A stretch of DNA of 9,147 nucleotides. Source: CAYMWF01 sp964394085 [NCBI: uncultured Gemmatimonadota bacterium] (GTDB taxonomy: Bacteria; GCA-2686955; CAYMWF01). Under the pieces are notes generated by a model, which was not told where the DNA came from, ran no database searches, and was given only the letters and a program-made list of their open reading frames with translations. Position numbers and translations under genes: made by a program. Positions 6,408 through 9,147 of this stretch are shown in pieces. The stretch is taken from positions 1-9,147 of the forward strand of contig CAYMWF010000137.1 in assembly GCA_964394085.1 (NCBI GenBank), given 5' to 3'. Positions within the stretch are counted from its first letter, which is position 1. Every line of letters begins with the position of its first letter.

Positions 6408-6490
6408 CGGCTCCGGATCGTTCCGCCCAGATGCACCCGCCGCGGAAGAGCCGGCTCCGGATCGTTCCGCCCAGATGCACCCGCCGCGGA
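6408..6490. repeat. Tandem repeat, 44-bp period, 39 bases identical
   Basis: Bases 6408-6446 and 6452-6490 are identical over 39 positions. Each contains CGGCTCCGGATCG and CCCAGATGCACC and ends in CCGCCGCGGA. The array fills most of the 121-base gap between the convergent transporter (stop at 6390) and glycosidase (last base 6512). No T-run follows either side, so it is not an ordinary intrinsic terminator. Confidence 0.9.
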
Positions 6491-6511
6491 TGAATCAAAC
6501 TAGAGGTTCAA

Positions 6512-8515
6512 TCAATACCCTCTCTTCAGGATGATGAACGAAGCCTGGCGGTCGGCGACGGGATACGAGTTTCCGATCTCGACCGAGTATCGCGTCACGC
6601 CTTCGTCGAGCTGCGCCGGCACGTTCTGAGTGATGTCGTTGTACGTCACCGAATCGTTGGGGGGGATCGTCACGCTCACCGGCCCGAGGAGCGGGGAGAA
6701 TTCACGATTCTTCGGAATGATCGCCGAAGTCCACAGAGTGACGCGCTGCGCCTCCGGCGCCGGGTTGGCGACCGTAAGGGAGAAGGTGAAGCTCCCGCCG
6801 CCCTGGGGGATCTCCACGGCGGAATCCTCGCAGCTCAACCAGTGCGTGACATCCGCCGCCGCCGGCTCGAGAGCGAGTTTCCCGAAGGAGGACGGATCCT
6901 TGAGCTGACCGATACCCTGGGTCCATTCCAGCCAGCCCTCCCTTCCGCCGCCGTCGTTCTCGTTGACGATGATGTTGAATCCGAGGGTGTCTCCGAGAGT
7001 CAGGTCTCCTCGCTCCCCGGGGCCGCCCTTGGATATGAATTCCGCCATCGGTATGAACACCTCGTAAGAGGTCGTGTTGCCGTTTCTCGAAGCGCCGCCG
7101 GCCGCGAGGGTCGGCGGGCTTCCGTCGGGCGCCGTCCATCTGTGCACAACGACGCCGCCGGTGGTGAGGGCTATTCCGTACTCGTAATCGCCGTCCGTAT
7201 CATACGCTCCGACCGTCCTGTCGTAATCGGTGTCCAGGGCGATCTGGATGCCGTCGCCCATCCAGATGTTTTCACCGCCGTACGGATTATGATGCGCGTC
7301 ATCCGTCACCCTCGCCGCTAACCGGATGCCGTCTCCGTCCCACGCGGCATAAAACATGGCGTTGATATCTCCGGCGCCCCATGGCAGTTCGCCCTCCCTG
7401 TAGTAGTCGTTCAGGTTGAGCCCGACGCCGGGCGCGTATCCGCCCCACTCGTCGAGGGATCCGTCGAGAACCACTTCGCGCCATGCAGGGAGTTCCCTGC
7501 ATTTCAGCAGGTAGTGGAGTCCTTCATGGTTCCTCGAGTAGTCCCGGTACCGGTCGTACGCCTCTTTTTTTGTCAGGTCGTCCCGGAGGATTCCCCACTT
7601 TGCTTCGATATTCGGATCGTCCTTGGCTTCGTAGAAGAAGACCTTGGTGAGCCAGTCCCGCTCATCCACTCCGACGAGAAGGTTGTGGTAGTATTGCCCC
7701 TGGGACCACTCTCCTATCTCGTCGCTCCGCCACCCGGTCTCGGTAAGCCAGACCTCCATCCCCTCGGCTCCGTAGTCTTCGAGAACGCCGAGCAGGGTCG
7801 GATCCCAGGGCCACAGGGGACCCTCGAGGTGCCGGAACACGTCCCAGGGCCAATCCTTGTAGCAGTGGTGGGTGATGATGTCGAAGTACCCGATGGCGTC
7901 GCGGCATACCCGCTTCATCCAGTCATCCCACCCGCTCAGGTGGGCGAGCTCCGGACCCAGCACGAAGGCGGTGGGGTCGGCTGTATGGACCGCCGTTGAT
8001 CCGACCTTGAGGATCTCTTCGATATACTGGTCGAGGGTTCCCGCGAAGAATCCGTCCAGGTTCGGCTCGTTCCACATGCCCCAGTATTTGATAGAGGATC
8101 GGTACCGCGTCACCGTTTCGGTGACGAAATCTTCCCAGTCGGCCGGATCCTCCGGCGGATATTGCGGCTCTCTCCCCCCGTTCGCCCAGGAGGGCGCATA
8201 TCCCAGGGTGGGGAAGATCCTGAAACCGAGCTCGTCCGCGTCGGCCACCAGCCGGTCGAAGGTTCCCCATGCCCACTGGTCCTGCTGCGGTTCGGCGATG
8301 TACCAGTTGAAGTCGCACCTTATCCAGTGGATATCGGCGTCCCGCAGCGATTCCAGGAGCGCCCTGTCCGGAATATGGCAATTGATGCCGTAAGGCGTGT
8401 CTCCCGCATTCGAGGGGGGAGCCGCGAGGGCGATGAAGATAAAAAGCAAGATGACAGGCAAAACCGGCGCCGGCCGGGACACCACCGCCCGAATAGAGGT
8501 TGATCTGTTTTTCAT
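6512..8515 (-). CDS. Secreted clan GH-A glycoside hydrolase (GH39-like) with CBM9-like module
   Basis: A 667-residue exported protein. GAAGGAG on the minus strand (complement of 8524-8530) supports the start at 8515. Residues 1-37 are a signal peptide: basic N-terminus, hydrophobic 18-31, cleavage near S-N-A. Residues about 40-330 form a TIM barrel of clan GH-A, with predicted acid/base E150 in Y-W-G-M-W-N-E-P-N and predicted nucleophile E259 in V-W-L-T-E-T-G-W. Such enzymes cleave beta-linkages with retention; GH39-like beta-xylosidase is the nearest type, but GH5-like families remain possible. Residues about 347-550 match the CBM9/DOMON-like sandwich: V-L-D-G-S-L-D-E-W-G-G start, D-G-I-Q-I-A-L-D-T-D-Y-D middle, and a W-T-Q-G-I-G-Q-L-K-D-P end. 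Residues about 560-667 are an Ig-like beta domain. It is divergent from a propeller-type sensor gene, which may control it. Confidence 0.88.
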   Translation of the reverse strand: MKNRSTSIRAVVSRPAPVLPVILLFIFIALAAPPSNAGDTPYGINCHIPDRALLESLRDADIHWIRCDFNWYIAEPQQDQWAWGTFDRLVADADELGFRIFPTLGYAPSWANGGREPQYPPEDPADWEDFVTETVTRYRSSIKYWGMWNEPNLDGFFAGTLDQYIEEILKVGSTAVHTADPTAFVLGPELAHLSGWDDWMKRVCRDAIGYFDIITHHCYKDWPWDVFRHLEGPLWPWDPTLLGVLEDYGAEGMEVWLTETGWRSDEIGEWSQGQYYHNLLVGVDERDWLTKVFFYEAKDDPNIEAKWGILRDDLTKKEAYDRYRDYSRNHEGLHYLLKCRELPAWREVVLDGSLDEWGGYAPGVGLNLNDYYREGELPWGAGDINAMFYAAWDGDGIRLAARVTDDAHHNPYGGENIWMGDGIQIALDTDYDRTVGAYDTDGDYEYGIALTTGGVVVHRWTAPDGSPPTLAAGGASRNGNTTSYEVFIPMAEFISKGGPGERGDLTLGDTLGFNIIVNENDGGGREGWLEWTQGIGQLKDPSSFGKLALEPAAADVTHWLSCEDSAVEIPQGGGSFTFSLTVANPAPEAQRVTLWTSAIIPKNREFSPLLGPVSVTIPPNDSVTYNDITQNVPAQLDEGVTRYSVEIGNSYPVADRQASFIILKRGY

Positions 8516-8831
8516 TGCGCGTTCTCCTTCTCGCGGATCGTCAGGAAAGGATGCACTGACAGTATAGACGCCATACCGCGATCGATCCAGGAAAGGTCTG
8601 CCGGTAACGCTTTCAAACGGCCTTTACCTTCTTCATGATGGCGGAGGTCATGCCGGTTTCGCAGCTTTGCCGGGGGTGGTTATAATTGACTTTCTCCCGA
8701 TTCAATTTTAGGATATATTTCAGATTGACTGATTGGCAAAATAATCGGGGGTGTCGGGCAGCCCCTCCACCCGTGAAATTACTCTGAAAGAATTCCAATA
8801 ATTTAATAACGCAGTATCGATCGAGGATCAT
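8516..8831. promoter_or_regulatory. Divergent intergenic region between glycosidase and sensor genes
   Basis: These 316 bases separate two genes reading apart, so promoters for both are expected. The half next to the sensor gene is AT-rich. ATTGACT occurs at 8685-8691 and again at 8724-8730, and could be a repeated binding site or chance. A GGGG/CCCC hairpin can form in 8747-8764. No gene was found; a 72-codon minus-strand ORF here has no family resemblance. Confidence 0.5.
8686..8714 (+). promoter_or_regulatory. Candidate sigma-70-type promoter for the sensor gene
   Basis: TTGACT (8686-8691) and TAGGAT (8709-8714) are 17 bases apart, matching the consensus at five of six and four of six positions. 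The leader to the ATG at 8832 would be about 110 bases. On the opposite strand TATAAC (complement of 8679-8684) could be a -10 for the glycosidase gene, but its -35 is poor. Confidence 0.4.
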
Positions 8832-9147
8832 ATGATCTGGTTGTCAGGAGCATTTTTTCCAGTTTTTCATTCGCTCCTGAGAAGCTGGCGGGTTCTGATC
8901 ATACTGATTATTCTAATCCCCGGGCCGGCCGGCGCCGCCGCGACCGGCTGGAAAGCCCCCATATATTCGTACGATGATGATCAATTCCCCACCCTGGGGA
9001 CGGTGAACGATCTTTTCAGGGACAGCCGCGGTTTCCTGTGGTGCGCCGGCACCCGCGGAACGGCGTTCTATAACGGGCGCGAGTTCCGAAGAATCTCCGT
9101 GCTCGAGGGGCTGCTCGACAATTACTGCTACACGGCAAAGGAATCCC
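8832..9147 (+). CDS. Two-component-regulator-propeller sensor protein, N-terminal part (3' end outside window)
   Basis: The first 105 codons of a longer gene; the frame is open to the window end. GAGG at 8823-8826, five bases before the ATG, supports the start. Residues 20-36 are hydrophobic and end in P-A-G-A-A-A, a signal peptide or membrane anchor. After a linker, V-N-D-L-F-R-D-S-R-G-F-L-W followed by G-T-R-G-T-A-F-Y-N-G-R-E-F is a typical Reg_prop blade ('GL..N.V..I.qDs.GflWigT..Gl.rydG..F'). A second blade begins at G-L-L-D-N-Y-C-Y. Such propellers usually form the periplasmic part of hybrid or classical sensor kinases, or of membrane proteins with other outputs. The output domain is outside the window, so 'histidine kinase' is an inference. 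Its position beside a glycosidase fits glycan-responsive control. Confidence 0.8.
   Translation, partial: MIWLSGAFFPVFHSLLRSWRVLIILIILIPGPAGAAATGWKAPIYSYDDDQFPTLGTVNDLFRDSRGFLWCAGTRGTAFYNGREFRRISVLEGLLDNYCYTAKES

Noticed and set aside
8613-8831. A 72-codon minus-strand frame in the divergent intergenic region
   Set aside because: No family match and it would occupy the promoter region of two genes; composition is that of non-coding DNA.

Overview
The window is 9.1 kb of mostly GC-rich bacterial DNA (43 of 60 bases are G/C in 2281-2340). It carries six complete or near-complete genes and two that run off the ends, and most products look exported. The repertoire is two GH31 alpha-glycosidases, a clan GH-A glycosidase with a CBM9-like module, a secreted PI-PLC-X-type protein, and a sensor with a two-component-regulator beta-propeller start. 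This suggests a Gram-negative, glycan-degrading, probably uncultivated bacterium of the FCB/PVC type. No marker gene is present, so the phylum is a guess.

Left arm (1-3193, + strand): the 3' end of one GH31 gene, a complete exported GH31 gene, and a small TIGR04076-like protein follow one another with gaps of 24 and 27 bases, so they are probably one operon. The complete GH31 has the general layout of YihQ-type sulfoquinovosidases but lacks the residues that bind the sulfonate. A hairpin at 3198-3233 lies exactly between its convergent neighbours and probably terminates both.

Middle (3234-5376): a minus-strand secreted PI-PLC-X-domain protein is followed by about 880 bases with no convincing gene. 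This gap holds a 68-bp-period tandem repeat just upstream of the PI-PLC start, a pair of short direct repeats, a perfect 37-bp palindrome, and a more AT-rich stretch of clustered hairpins. Three of the hairpins stand back to back just before the next gene.

Right arm (5377-9147): a DMT/EamA-type transporter with an unusual repetitive 55-residue loop converges on the GH-A/CBM9 glycosidase. A 44-bp-period tandem repeat lies between them. The glycosidase is divergent from the sensor gene that leaves the window, and the shared 316-base region holds candidate promoters. The plausible joint theme is sensing external glycan, cleaving it outside the cytoplasm, and moving small products across the membrane. 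That link is inferred from gene content and position only. No tRNA, rRNA, CRISPR array or intact insertion sequence was seen.
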